Below are positions 27,280-62,585 of a DNA stretch of 64,000 nucleotides, piece after piece. Source of the DNA: Chionoecetes opilio (taxonomy: Eukaryota; Arthropoda; Malacostraca; Decapoda; Majidae). The notes beneath the pieces are model-generated. The model was not told the origin of the DNA and made no database searches. It worked only from the letters and a program-made list of their open reading frames with translations. Made by a program: the position numbers and the translations under genes. Positions within the stretch are counted from its first letter, which is position 1. Each line of letters starts with the position of its first letter. The stretch is taken from positions 35,996-99,995 of the forward strand of contig JACEEZ010020340.1 of assembly GCA_016584305.1 (NCBI GenBank), in the 5' to 3' direction.

Positions 27280-28144
27280 GCCAGGAGGTTTGGGATGAGG
27301 GGATATTCACCGGGCTTTGTCCGGGAGTGTACATTGGTATGTTTAAGAGAATAAGGAATCTGTAACCAAGAAAGAAATGGAAAAAGATATAAATGTCAAA
27401 TATAATTCTGAAAGCAAGTGTCAATATTTCCTGAAACCTATCCCCTACATACGATTCTGTCACTGTGATTCTCTCTTGCAAATCAACTGAAAAATGAGCC
27501 CACGTATCCTCTCGCCTCCGAACTGAAGTTAAATAAGTATTCAGTGTAAGTATTTGGTTTCCTCAAAGCCATACTTTTGGGGTGGTGGCAGCGATTAATA
27601 AGTTGTAAATAAATTTCATTCTCCTCCCCATATATCTGAAATAAAACGCCCGGGTAGTTAAATCACAAACATTCCCTCGCCAACAAACAAAATAACTAAC
27701 GGGAAAAATAACTCATGGTAACCCCCGGCGTTACAATTAGAGGTAAAGTATAAGATGTTTAAAGATGCTTGGATGAGAAAAGTTCCTCTTCCAAAGCGAA
27801 AACAAATTATATTCAAGTTTGAAAGGTCTGGCAAGTCTTGTCATTCTTATTTTCTCCCGCCCGAGAGGTGATGAGCAGCCGTCTGTCGTCGCGCGAAAAA
27901 AAAACGAAAAGCGAAATTTGAAACAGTTTATACTTGCAGATACAAAGCATAAAACAACACTGAAACAGGGTAGATAATATTATACAGTCATGATATAAAC
28001 TACTGTGCATGCCTCTTCAATGGCACATACATGTCTGTAGTGATGCCTAAAATTCGTATTATATGACGCCTGGCGACATTAGTTCAGTGGTGACTAGACT
28101 ATAGGGTTATTGACGGTAACACTTCTTGCACAGGATGACTTAAG
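27280..28144. other. Intergenic, no gene recognised
   Basis: Unique AT-rich DNA without a coding or repeat signal. Confidence 0.5.
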
Positions 28145-28842
<698 letters not shown>

Positions 28843-28941
28843 CATTATGAACATTCAGGTCGACCTTGAAAGCATTAACAAGAAGCACAACACAAGAATT
28901 ACTAAGTAGAAGAGAAAAGTAGGAAAAGGAAGGAAGCGCTT

Positions 28942-28942
<1 letters not shown>

Positions 28943-29036
<94 letters not shown>
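28943..29036. repeat. (CA)n microsatellite
   Basis: About 94 bp of CA with one T interruption, directly before a SINE head. Confidence 0.97.
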
Positions 29037-29288
29037 GTACCGTCCCGATGGTCCAGTAGGTAGCGCGCTGGCCTTTCATTCTGTGGTAGCTGATTCGAAT
29101 CCACACTGCTCACGGGGATTTTTCACTGACAATTTCGGGCAGTCACTGTCCCCCTTGAGCAAGGTGATGGGGGCGTGTGAGGTCCCAGCATCACCCTAAG
29201 ATCGATAATAATGAGCTCCAAGTTCGCACTGGGAGGGTGAAACTGGCGATCGCAAGCCAGCTCGCGTGGACAAGACCATGGGTAAATA
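29037..29288 (+). mobile_element. tRNA-derived SINE with CA tail
   Basis: The head shows TAGGTAGCGCGCTGG (A-box zone) and GATTCGAATCC (B box). The body ends GCAAGACCATGGGT-like sequence followed by (CA)n. A diverged relative follows at 29371-29632. Confidence 0.8.
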
Positions 29289-29305
29289 ACACACACACAC
29301 ACACA

Positions 29306-29373
<68 letters not shown>
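29289..29373. repeat. (CA)n microsatellite
   Basis: About 85 bp of CA, the tail of the preceding SINE. Confidence 0.95.
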
Positions 29374-29376
<3 letters not shown>

Positions 29377-29632
29377 GCCTGAACGGCTCGGCGGATTAGG
29401 AAGTCCGGCACCATTATGTGGTGCGGCATTTGATCCCCTGTCCCGTTTATTCCCGGGAACTTTTCTACTGAGAAATTCGGGTGGTTTCTAACCCCTTGAA
29501 TAAGGGGATGGGGGTGTGAGGTGTGTGAGGTACCAAAGATCAGTAATAATGAGCTCCAAGCTCGTACCAGGAGGGTGAAACTGGCGATCGCGGGTCCAGC
29601 TCGCATGGGCAAGACCATGGGTGAGTGACACA
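29371..29632 (+). mobile_element. Second, diverged copy of the CA-tailed SINE
   Basis: It shares AATAATGAGCTCCAAG, GGAGGGTGAAACTGGCGATC and CAAGACCATGGGT with 29037-29288. The tRNA head is degraded. Followed by imperfect CA (29627-29735). Confidence 0.75.
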
Positions 29633-29851
29633 CACACATACATACGCACACGCACATGCACACGCACGCGCGAACGCACGCACACACGCACACAGACACA
29701 CACATAAACACACACTGACACACACAGACAACAATACTCACAATCAATAATGCTTTCAAGAAATAGATGACGTTATTATCAGTTAGTTAGATCAGTCAGT
29801 CAGTCAGATGTATTCACATTGGCCAGGATCAAGTTACCTTGCCTGGGGGGG

Positions 29852-30058
<207 letters not shown>

Positions 30059-30123
30059 TCGTTACGTAAGGCAATGTTACTTAGAAAACTAAGATAAATA
30101 TTATTGTATTAAGGGTAAACTTT

Positions 30124-30129
30124 TTTATT
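30124..30129 (-). promoter_or_regulatory. Candidate polyadenylation signal of the transporter gene
   Basis: AATAAA on the minus strand, about 50 bases beyond the last in-frame stop (30179). The position fits a short 3' UTR, but the terminal exon itself is not certain. Confidence 0.4.
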
Positions 30130-30178
30130 GAAAGGTCTGCAAAAATCTTTTAAAAATGTTTCAGTGATCATATTTCAA

Positions 30179-52595
<22,417 letters not shown>

Positions 52596-53219
52596 CTGTT
52601 CGAAAGTATAGCAAAGGAGAAGTAAGAAAAAAGAAATTAATATATAATTATAAGTTTCACTTATGTAATCACATCTATATTACCTGTTAGATAATTAGAG
52701 TCACAAATCAATATATAGTACTGTTTTGGTGTTCTCTTACATGTGTTGCATTGAAATGAACAGGAACATTATAATAATTTAATACAAGTGCTGACGAATG
52801 ATTGGCACCTCAACCATACTTATAATAGACGCCAATTGGCGTACCAAGGGGAGGGGCATGCGGCAATGCTCCCCCTCTTTTGCAAAGAAGAAATAATAAT
52901 AAATACATATATTTATTGAACGAAAAATAAATTCTTCTTTTTGTTATTTGAACGAAAATATATATTTTTTTCTTTGCCAGTATTATATATTTTTTTTAAA
53001 TCTTTACATACAGTTTTAAAGTAAGTAGTGTTGTTTTAAGGGTAAATTTTTACAGTCCGAACTTTATAAATTAACAATATAAGAAACAATGTTCGTCCTA
53101 ATAACATAAACTGTACTTTTCAGATTATTAAAATCCCCCAGATTCATGTACGTATATGCTAGCAACAAAGTTCTAAAATGTAGAATGTATATGTATGTAT
53201 TAATGCATGTATGTATAAA
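52596..53219. other. Intergenic or 5' intron DNA with a hAT-like terminus fragment
   Basis: At about 52848, TTGGCGTACCAAGG followed by GGCATGC and CTTTTGCAAAG resembles the left end of the hAT element at 13649. The partner end was not found. No upstream SLC22 exon was recognised here. Confidence 0.45.
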
Positions 53220-53565
53220 GGGGAGGCGGTAGCGGAGTGGTTAGCGTCTCCGACTGGCGTTCTCGGTGACCCGAGTTCGATCCCCGAAGAAAACCAAAAC
53301 CTTTCTGCACCGTCGAGTGGACTAAGAACACCCACATGCCCTGCCCATCAACTCTACCTTCGATTGCGAGTGCATCGGAGGACACAGGGGGGCGGCATGA
53401 GCCTCTAATCATCACAGGCGTCACTATAAGAATCCTGTCTGGGCCACTACGGGCGAGGACCAACCATTATCAGAGCCCTCAAATGAACCTCCAAGCCTAC
53501 CATCCGAGCCTTGGTTCACCACTGCCTACAGGCGCTATAGGCATAAATGTAAAAAATAAATAAAT
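53220..53565 (+). mobile_element. tRNA-derived SINE, copy 2 of the family at 41491
   Basis: The head GGTAGCGGAGTGGTTAGCG (A box) and GAGTTCGATCCCC (B box) is closer to a Ser/Leu-type tRNA than in copy 1. The same body follows, with a tail of AAATAAATAAAT. Confidence 0.9.
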
Positions 53566-53639
53566 AAATAAATATATAACAAATAAAAATAAGATTTGCT
53601 TTGTATGGGATCACTCAATCAAATCAATCATTGGGGACA

Positions 53640-54665
53640 TACGTCGGGGGGCGCCTCGCCTCGCCCACCCTACGACACCACTCACGGGGGTCACCACGAA
53701 CGAGTCCCCATGCAAGCCCCTTTCCCATACCAAGCAGCTCTCGACAAGAAACATCAACTTGCCCCAGTCACGAGCATTGTGGTCGCCATCTTGGCCTCTT
53801 CCACGCCGGATTGTCTCCTACAGATACAACCCAATGGGAAGGATCGGTTTCAGGGTAGCGTGCCACATGCCCATATAGCTGAAGTTGGCGTTGACGGACT
53901 ATTCAGGTAATGGGCCTCGATTCAGTCTCACGGTGCAATCGCTGATTTGACACGTAATCATCCCAGCGTTATCCCATGATTCTGCGAAGACACTTATTAC
54001 CAAAGTCATCGATTCGTCTCTTCAAGTCGCTATTTAGTGTTCATGTCTCACAACCATAGAGTAAGACAGGGATCACAAGCGACTTGAAGATCCGGATCTT
54101 TGTCCTCCTGCACAGGTACCGACAACCCCAGATACTCCTGCTGAGCGAGTCCATAACACAGTGGGCTATGCCAATCCGCCGTAAGACTTCTTGACGTGAC
54201 CCGCCGTCATTATGGATTTCGTTACCAAAATATGTAAATTTTTCCAAGATCTCAATGTCCTCGCCGCACGCATGAACAAACTGTACTGTTTCATCTAGTA
54301 AACCTCCAAACACCTGGACCTTGGTCTTAAGCCAAGAGACCTCAAGTCCCAAAGGCTTTGCCTCCTCGTGCAGCGCCTCGAGAGCCATCACCAGGACCTC
54401 CAGCGACTCCGCAAAGATTATTGCATCATCGGCAAAAACAAGAGCAGTGATCTTGGTGTTGCCGAAGGATGCTCCACAATACCTTGGATCTACAACTTTG
54501 CTCAATACCCAGTCCGTACAAGTGTTGAAAAGTGATGGGGCAAGGACGCACCCTTGTCTCACTCCTGTATTAACAGGAAAGAAGCTGGATAAACCTCCCG
54601 CACACTTCACAGCACTCTCAGTCCAAGAGTACAGATCAGTCATCAAACCAATAGTCCTTGCAGGA
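53640..54665 (-). pseudogene. RTE-type LINE, 5'-truncated second copy
   Basis: High nucleotide similarity to the 3' part of the 47401-49925 element. The frame 54646-54041 keeps GVRQGCVLAPSLFNTCTDWV and LVFADDAIIFAES; later frames are shifted. It has a similar CCCCAATGATTGATTTGATTG tail. It is cut at about 54665, next to a short spacer and an AT array. Confidence 0.9.
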
Positions 54666-54722
54666 ATCAGGAATATGGGATCACTGCGCCTACAAAAATC
54701 CTAGGCGCAGAAAAAAAAAAAA

Positions 54723-54730
54723 TTATATAT

Positions 54731-54825
<95 letters not shown>

Positions 54826-54862
54826 ATATATATATAATATATATATATATAATATATATATC
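54723..54862. repeat. (AT)n microsatellite
   Basis: About 140 bp of AT with TAAT breaks between two truncated LINEs. Confidence 0.96.
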
Positions 54863-54863
54863 A

Positions 54864-55680
54864 CCTTGTTTTGTTCAATGCCTCAAAAACCCAATTTCTT
54901 CACCTATCTACTCGACAAAACCTACCAGATAACTATCCCCTCTTCTTCAATGACACTCAACTGTCTCCTTCTTCTACAATGAACATTCTAGGACTATCCT
55001 TTACTAAAAATCTGAACTGGAAATCTCACATCTCATCTCTTGCTAAAACAGCTTTTAAGAAGTTAGGTGTGCTTTGGGGTCTGCGTCCTTTTTTTTCTCC
55101 CTCCCAATTGCTTGCTCTCTACAGGGGCCTTATCCGCCCATGTATGGAGTATGTCTCACATGTTTCGGGAGGATCCACTCATACAGCTCTCCTATACAGG
55201 GTTGGGTCAAAAGCTTTTCGTCTCATCAACTCCTCTCCTCTGACTGACTGTCTTCAATCTTTAAATAACCGCCGCAATGTTGCTTCTCTTGCTCTCTTCT
55301 ACCGTTATTTTCATGCTCACTGCTCTTCTGAACTTGCTAGCTGCATGCCTCTCCCACTCCCGCGGCCTCGCTGCACAAGACATTCTACTCATTCTCATCC
55401 CTATTCTGTCCATCTTCCTAATGCAAGAGTTAATCAGTATCTTTACTCTTCCATCCCTTTCACTGGTAAACTCTGGAACTCTCTTCCTGTTTCTATTTTT
55501 CTACTTTCCTATGACTTAAATCTTCTCAAAAGAAGAGTAACAAGACATCTCCCGAACTAAATTGGTCTACCCCTCTGTTTTTATTTTATTCTCTTCCTGG
55601 CTTCCTTATAGGGTCTGGCAACAACGCGGGCTTTGTGTTACCCATTTTTGTTGTGCCCTTGACCAGTTCCTTGTGATGTA

Positions 55681-55690
<10 letters not shown>
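54864..55690 (+). pseudogene. CR1/Jockey-type LINE, 3' end, second copy
   Basis: An open frame of about 230 codons (54871-55560) from FNASKTQFLHLSTRQNLPDN to LLKRRVTRHLPN matches the thumb region of the 42222-44215 element with few differences. The 3' UTR and poly(A) start at 55681, followed by AT repeats. Everything upstream of the RT thumb is missing. Confidence 0.9.
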
Positions 55691-55724
<34 letters not shown>

Positions 55725-55755
55725 TATAATTATAATATATATATATATACATATA

Positions 55756-56595
55756 CAGGGAGATCCCGTTATACGAGCATTCGGTATACGATAATCCGAT
55801 GATACGAGGTGTGTAAATTAGGGTCTATTTTCAATATACGAGATCGAAAATCCAATGCTACGACATTAAAACTGGGGTGAGTAAAATTATAAAGTTCAAA
55901 ACACTCGCCCTACCACTCCCAGTCTGGACAAAGGGGGATTTGGCTGACTCCAGTCAGGTCACCCCTAGCAAGCCGTGACCTGAAGGGTAATTAAGCATAT
56001 GGCGCGGCCTGACATTTAGTGGTAATTAGCCAGGTGTGCGGCTCCAACCTTGGGACTGCAGTCAGTGACCTGAAGGGTAAATTAAAATATGGGGGCGGCC
56101 TATCATTAGTGGTAATTAGCCAGGTGTCGGTCCAAACCCTTTGGGGCCCAACTGCCTGCGGGGAAAATTACATATGGGGGCGGCCCTTCCCTAGGGGGAA
56201 ATTAGCCAGGGTTTCTGCCCCAATCTTGGGGGCCCCTACCCAAAAACCCCCTTTTTTTTCACGTGGGGGTCCCCACAGTAAAATCTTTTTTTTTCTTGTT
56301 AGCATGTTTTTATGTTTAAAATTAAAGTCAGTTATGCTTTTAGGTGCTATTTTTTTCTTTCAGAAACTTTTTCTAAGAAAGGTAGTCAAAGTGAAAATAT
56401 AGACGCTTGTGTTTGTTGTGTTTGTTATTTATTTTTGCTTGAAAAAAAAAGTTTTTTTTTTTTTTTTCTTTTTTTAAATTGAGGTCCTGGAACCAAACTA
56501 TTTTAAACCCTTAGTTATGTGTTTTTTATACGAGATTTCACTTTAAAAAGGTATGCCAGGGGAAACCAACTGCTCGTATTTTCGGGCCTCCCCGA
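55756..56595. mobile_element. pogo/Tigger-like non-autonomous element
   Basis: The left end CAGGGAGATCCCGTTATACG with repeated TATACGA words and the right end TGCTCGTATTTTCGGGCCTC (to about 56595) are inverted and degenerate. Repeated 'atacgag' words in the ends are typical of pogo/Tigger-type TIRs. TA precedes the left end. The interior holds a 90-bp tandem repeat and no transposase. Confidence 0.6.
55976..56240. repeat. Tandem repeat of about 90 bp, three copies
   Basis: Units start near 55976, 56066 and 56153, each with CCTGAAGGGTAA-like, TATGG(c/g)G(c/g)GGCC and GGTAATTAGCCAGGTGT-like sequence. The third is more diverged and homopolymer-rich. Confidence 0.85.
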
Positions 56596-56969
56596 TCTCC
56601 AATATATTATTTTATATAATATATATTTATTATATATATATATTATATATAATATAATATATAATATATTATTATATTTTTATAAATTTTTAAATTTTTA
56701 TTTATATATATAATTTTTTATATTAATATTAATTTTATATTTAGGTTTCCCCTTTTTTAAATTTTCCCCGGGGACGCCCCTAATTTGCGCTCATGATGGG
56801 GAAAGTCACGGAAAAAGGGGCCTATACATCGTTTTTAAAAAAGGGGAGAGAGGGGGGAGAGTTACCGGACAAGACTGAGAGGTTGGTGGGGGTGGGGGAA
56901 CACGGCAAGAAAGTCGAGGGAGGCGCCGGAAGACCCCCCGAAATCGTGTGGAACCACGATGACTGTGCT
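56596..56969. other. AT-rich then purine-rich spacer
   Basis: No gene recognised. Confidence 0.5.
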
Positions 56970-57365
56970 GTGAAAGGAGAGAAGAAGAGAGGGGGGGAGA
57001 AGAAGGAGGGGAGGGAAAAAAGAAAGGGGAAAAAGGGGAAGAGGAGAGAGAGAGAGAGAGCGAGAGAAAAAAAGGAGGGGGAAAGGGAGAGAGAGGAAGG
57101 AGAAGGAAAGAAGAAAAGAGGAAAGAGGAAGAGGGGGAGAGAGGAGGAAGAGAAAAGGGGGAAATAAAAGAAAGGGGGAAAAAAAAAGAAAAGGGAGAGG
57201 GAGGGAAGAAAGAAGAGAGAGAGGAAGGGAAAGAGAGAGGACGGGGAGAAAGAGAAGGGAAGGGGGGGAGGAGGAGAAGGGAGAGAGAGAGAGAGAGAAA
57301 AAGAGAGAGAGAGAGAAAAAGAGAGAGAGGAGGAGAGAGAGAGAGAAGAGAGAGAAAAAAAAATT
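56970..57365. repeat. Purine-rich (GA/GGA/GAAA) low-complexity tract
   Basis: Almost pure A/G on the plus strand. Long open frames over it are composition artefacts. Confidence 0.93.
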
Positions 57366-57469
57366 AAAAGAGTAACAAAAACAGTCAAAAACGGCAGTCC
57401 CTCCCCCCCAAGGCTGAAAAAAAATTCCACCTGTTCTAAAAATAAAACGTAATTTTGGTTGTTGTTTTT

Positions 57470-57720
57470 TTGATCCCCCTTGAGGGTGACGGACGCCAAA
57501 GCCCGAGAAACCCTTACAAATTTCCTGAATCAAGATCGGGGTCCCGGAACAAACTCCAAAAATAAATCAATCACTTCTAAATGGGGCCCAAAGGGCCCCA
57601 TCCCTGTTAATGTTCATGCAAACTTCAATGACTTTTTGGCAATTCTGTTTAAACAAAAAAATACAAACAAAAAAAACAAACAGAACCGACACATAACCTC
57701 CTGGCGGAGGAAAAATTTTA
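57470..57720. repeat. Probable dispersed-repeat 3' end
   Basis: Contains CCCATCCCTGTTAATGTTCATG, a long AAACAAAC stretch and ACATAACCTCCTGGCGGAGG, a small palindrome. This arrangement is common in invertebrate repeats as far as I recall, but the class is not known to me. Confidence 0.4.
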
Positions 57721-57842
57721 GTATATGCAAATAAACATTAACCTCCTCCCCCCCCGCCCAAGAACATTACTAAACAGCCTCCCCAAACCACACACACAAA
57801 CACACACCACACCACACAACCCCCACAAACACAACACCACAA

Positions 57843-58030
57843 CAGGGTACTCCGGGGTGTAGAGGAACACGCCCCGGTTCACATCCGGGGAAGTCCCGGG
57901 TTCGATCCGGGGCTGAGCGGAAACAGATGGTTGTTTCCTTAAAAAAACCGAGCCAATGTCACCCAGCGTGAATGGGTACCCGGTTTTTACCGGGGTTGTG
58001 ACCTGCTCTCCGGGTGGCGTTTCGACCAAC
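57843..58030 (+). mobile_element. tRNA-derived SINE
   Basis: GGGGTGTAGAGGAACACGCC (A-box zone) and CCGGGTTCGATCC (B box) at tRNA spacing, then a body with GTGAATGGGTACCCGG, related to 52180-52240. Confidence 0.75.
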
Positions 58031-58138
58031 ACAAAGCACTAAGGATGAATGATAAAAATGTTGATATGGAACGGGCCACACGAGCATTGCTCTGCCCTAA
58101 AATACAACTAGATTACAAACAGATGAATACAACCACAC

Positions 58139-58410
58139 CACAACACAACACACACACACACACCCACACCCCACACAACAACACCACCACACAACACACC
58201 ACCACAACCAACACACCACAACACCACACCACAAACACACAAACACCCCACATATCCAGGACGATGATGTGGAGAAGAGTCCAGGGGGCCGGTTCCCAGT
58301 GGGGTGGTAGAGCATCAGGGGGTTTCAGCATCCTGGTGGTGGGGTGGTGGTGGCGGTGGCGGTGGCGGTTGTGGGGGTTTGGATGTTATAGGGGTTGTGG
58401 TGGGGGTGGG
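58139..58410. repeat. (CA)/(CCA)-rich and (GGT)n low-complexity DNA
   Basis: ACAC/CCACAAC sequence at 58139-58255 and GGTGGC/GGTGGGG at 58335-58410, separated by unique sequence. Confidence 0.85.
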
Positions 58411-59041
58411 CTAGCCTAAAAATACACTAGTTTAAGCCAAATCTGAAGCTTTATTTTGGATTGCTAGCATTGAAGGCTGCCGTCTCAGGAACCTTGGGAC
58501 TACTAAAAAAACCTTTGTACTACTACACGCACATCACCATCACCACCCCAATTACTGGCGGGAGACTAACCTCTATTGATAAAACACGAATTGGCATAAT
58601 AGGCGAGGTGGATATCATTACAGCTCGAATCGATAACATTTAACAAGCTTGCAAGTGTTCATTGGGGCCCTTTTTGGGTAATAATAACAGTCGTGAGAGG
58701 TTGGAAGCACTTCGGAACATAGCATGGATGCAGGGGCGTAGTCAGAAATATAATTCGGGTTGGCGGGGAGGGGCACAATGACATAACCTTGAGATGTATG
58801 GCTCCATTGATGTATGGCTAAATTACCCATCATGCTGTTGTTATATTACCTCAAAATACTCAAAAACCTAAATTTTAAAGTTCAACTTTAAGTTCAAACA
58901 GTCACCTCTACATTTCAACAGCTTTAATATAGTTCCCCCGATGTACCGGTAAGATCACCTTGATAAAACAAATCAAATCAACCAATCAATCGATCGGCAA
59001 ACTTGTCGACATATCGGGGTATGAGAGCCACAAACAGCAAG
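58411..59041. other. Intergenic, no gene recognised
   Basis: CAGGGGCGTAGTCAG at about 58732 resembles a hAT terminus, but no partner was found. Confidence 0.45.
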
Positions 59042-59447
59042 GCGAGCGACATTCTCTCTCTCTCTCCTCTCTTCTCACTCTCTCTCTCTCTCCTCATCTC
59101 TCTCCCTCTCTCCCTCTCCCCTCTCTCCCTCTCCTCTCTCTCTCTCTCATCCCCCCTCCTCTCTCCCTCTCTCTCATCTCATCTCTCCTCTTCTCACTCT
59201 CTCTCTCTCCTCCGTCTCTCTCTCCTCTCCCTCATCTCTCTCTCACTCTCTCTCCCTCCCCTCTCTTCGTCTCCTCTATCCCCACCCCTTCTCTCCCTCC
59301 ACTCTCTCTTTGTCTCCTCCCTCTCCTCTCCCTCTCTCCTCTCTCTCCCTCTCTCCCCTCTTCTCTCTCTCTTCCTCTCCCTCCTCTCCTCTCTCCTCCT
59401 CCTCTTCTCCCCCTCTCTCTCTCTCTCTCTCTTTTCTCTCTCTCTCT

Positions 59448-59510
<63 letters not shown>

Positions 59511-59511
59511 G
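59042..59511. repeat. (CT)n pyrimidine tract of about 470 bp
   Basis: Interrupted CT/CCT repeats ending in about 60 bp of perfect CT. Confidence 0.96.
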
Positions 59512-60829
59512 GAATCAGACACTACTCCAAACTCACTGCACTAAGGGTGTTAAGGCATTTGTAAGGGTAGAGACGTAGGTATGGGTGTGGCCATAGACCA
59601 CTGTATACCTGGGGCCAGATGCTGCGAGCGAGCTAGGGCGCCCTATCCACTAGGGTGCCTGTGGTAAGGCGAAACGCCCTCCCACCGCTATGCTCAGTCG
59701 AGAATGCCGCCTTAGTGGCACCGCTAAAGGCGCTGAAAACTAAGGCATGGTCAGACCCTGACTTAGTGAGCTGCTGTGGGCCTTTGACAGACATTCCTCT
59801 TCTGTTTATAAGGCAAATACAGCCTTGTTTCAGTTCCTATAACGTAACAATTGGTGTTTACGTAATAATAGTGTTGCAAGGTGTGTATGAATTGATCGTG
59901 AAAGACTAAATGCGGCACTATAGGGTGTTATAATGCTGGCGATAGAAATGTTGTGTTGGGTGTTGGTTGGCGGGCGGGCGGGCGGCGGGCGAAGCGACTA
60001 GACAAGTATCAAGGAGGGTGCTCCGCCCGCACTAAAATGTTGTACTATTTCACGGAATTATCATACTACCAGATGATATTTAGGACAACTGAACATACCA
60101 TCATCTTCACGAGACATTATAGTGAAATATCATGAATGTATAAGATATTACAGTAAACTATACCTATAAAAAGGATAATGTGAGCAAAATGAAAAACGTA
60201 TATACATTTTTTTCTTGCACTTCTTTTTATTCACACTCATCACTGGTTCTGTAATTTTGCTTGCCATTAAATTTCACTCACAGTCTCGGAATCACCACAA
60301 TTTTCCAAAGTATCATGGTATAAGACGTCCCAATGCCAAAATATATAGAGGTGGTCAAAACCTGTGATGAATTGTCATACATGTGACAAACCGTTTTCGG
60401 CGGGCCGCGGGGGAGCGTTGCCTTATGCAGATAGTTGAGGGAGGGAGGGACAAAAATTCTGTTCAGTGGAGAAGTGTTCAAGCCTTGTGATGGGTCGAGG
60501 CTGCCTAAACAAAACTAGACAGGCAGCGTGATTGGCTAGAGGATTCTCGGACCCACGGCCCACGCCTTGGGCTTTGGAGGTGTATGGCAGGGCAAAAAGT
60601 GGCCTTGAAATATCGACTGTACATAGGCTTGAGCGGTGCCTTAGCCGGGCCGTTACAAAAATTACCTGCAGACCGGTAAGGCGCTCTTTGCCTTACCTCA
60701 ATGGCACTTTCAGTATCTCCCCCCTGGGACTGTTCACGCGACAAATGTTTTGAAATTACAAGCTGCATAGCGGCCTGCGGCTCGCCCCACCCACATCAGC
60801 CTACAAAGAGATATAGTGGTCTATGGACT
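59512..60829. other. Intergenic with a weak inverted repeat
   Basis: CATAGACCACTGTATA near 59591 and TATAGTGGTCTATGG near 60812-60826 are inverted, and GGCACCGCT-containing words near 59715 and 60635 are also inverted. The whole may be a decayed TIR element. No coding signal. Confidence 0.4.
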
Positions 60830-62095
60830 ATGATATAGAATGGTTTATCAGTAGCCGATGATATACTGAATCTTCGAAATGGTTGTTCTATAAGATTAAT
60901 CAAATAAAAACAGTAAACACGCTAAGAAATGCATTACGAGGACTATGAAGAAATATGGCATGAACTTAATATCCTTAAATCTTTGCCATTTCTAACTTTG
61001 CGCCGGATCAACTGTTATAATGAAGGCTATCAATAGAGCGGAATTTTTAGTTGCTTTTTCCAGTGATTTATATTTCGTATCTGATAATGAATTAGAAACC
61101 TGCATAAATTACGCGTTAAAATAAATAAATAAAATCATCAATCGGGTAATTTTCCCGATTGCTGATGTTATTTATTACTTATATATTTGTTTCTGATAAA
61201 GAATTAGCACCATGTATAAATTAGGTTTGACTAAATAAATAACCTCATTCAATCGGAAAAATTACCCGATGATGATTATGATTTATTAGTAACGCATAAT
61301 TGGATGAGGGTAATTCTTTTATCAGAAACGAAATCCATCAAGGGAAAGCTAAAAAAATGCGCCTTCATATTTGAGAACCATTCATGATAAAAAGTGACTC
61401 GCAAAGTTTTAAAGGCCAAGAGTATAAGTGAAGTTCATGCAGATTCTCCAGTCTTTAATGGCAGTTCTTAGCGTCTTTTACGGGGTTTATTTGAAAGATT
61501 ATAGAACAAACATTTACGAAGCGGTACAGATTATCATATATACTGATAAACCAGTCCATATGATGGTATTAGATATGTATACATATATGAATCCGAGGCG
61601 GCCCTCCGACTTCAGGGGCAAGTTCAGGCCCAGGTGCAACAGGCCGATATCACCCGTGCGCAGTCCAAGGATACAGTGGTCTATGTGGCACATAGTGTGC
61701 CGGATACCCGTTGTATTAAGAGGAATCAGCAAGATAGAGTGCAGGCAAGGTTGGTAGAGAGATGTCACGTATAGCATATTTTCATTTCTTATAAATGATG
61801 GAACACATTAACTATATATATGTAGAGTAGTTATATATCAGTTATTTATGGTAGAAAAACATACTGCCTACTTGCTTGTGTTTAGTAATGGAGCAGAGGT
61901 ATAGGTAGATCGATAACGAGATTGACACCTGCATGAGAGGCAGGGCGCTCCCGCCCGCTATCGACGATAGGGGACGGGAGAGGAGCGATAGACTTTGCAA
62001 TGGGAGGTAACGAGGTTGGTACAGGGATTCCTGCGCATTTAGTTATTTGTATATAGTGTAGATTTACACAATTACTACTCCATGGCGTTAGTACT
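60830..62095. mobile_element. Foldback element, copy B
   Basis: A palindrome from about 60830 to 61570, with the left arm (CTATAAGATTAATCAAATAAA, AACACGCTAAGAAATGC) as the inverse of the right arm (61425-61565). The central part repeats 11-433 of copy A with small indels. The flank 61570-62095 matches 600-1140 of copy A. Both arms are present here, so this copy defines the element. Confidence 0.8.
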
Positions 62096-62585
62096 GCAGA
62101 TAGCGTGAAAGTATTGTGGGTTGATGAAACAAGCATGGAATTGGGTCAGCAGTAGACAATGCCTCAGTGGTGATTTTTAGATCAGGGCCATCTCAGATAC
62201 GACCTGTGACAAAATGGCGGCCATTTCAAGAGGGCCGCACATCGTAATTGAAATCTTTGAATTTAGGTTAAACAATTCAGGGGTGGACGGTTTTCCTTGT
62301 AGTATTAACATCATACCTCAGTAATTACATTTCCCACATAAACAGGTGAAATGGCAAAGAATTAATGTTGAGCTAAAAAATAGAATGAGCATTCCTACGT
62401 CATGTTACGATTTGAAAATCAGGACCACTTCGTCAAGTGCGTCAAACAACCTAATTATTTCTTCTGTGTTTTAGGTAGCAGAGGTTACACACATAGCTGA
62501 TATAGGCTACTTGCAAGTAATTAATAGGAATGAAAATGGTCCACCAGTAATGAACTGTTCTATGTTACCGCGTAATCAAGCACTG
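62096..62585. other. Non-coding 3' flank of the nuclease-family relic
   Basis: Contains AAAATGGCGGCCATTTC at about 62214, the motif also near the ends of the other copies. No terminal repeat was identified. Confidence 0.4.

Noticed and set aside
60505..60768. Minus-strand open frame of 87 codons
   Set aside because: No motif, and located in a probable decayed inverted-repeat element.
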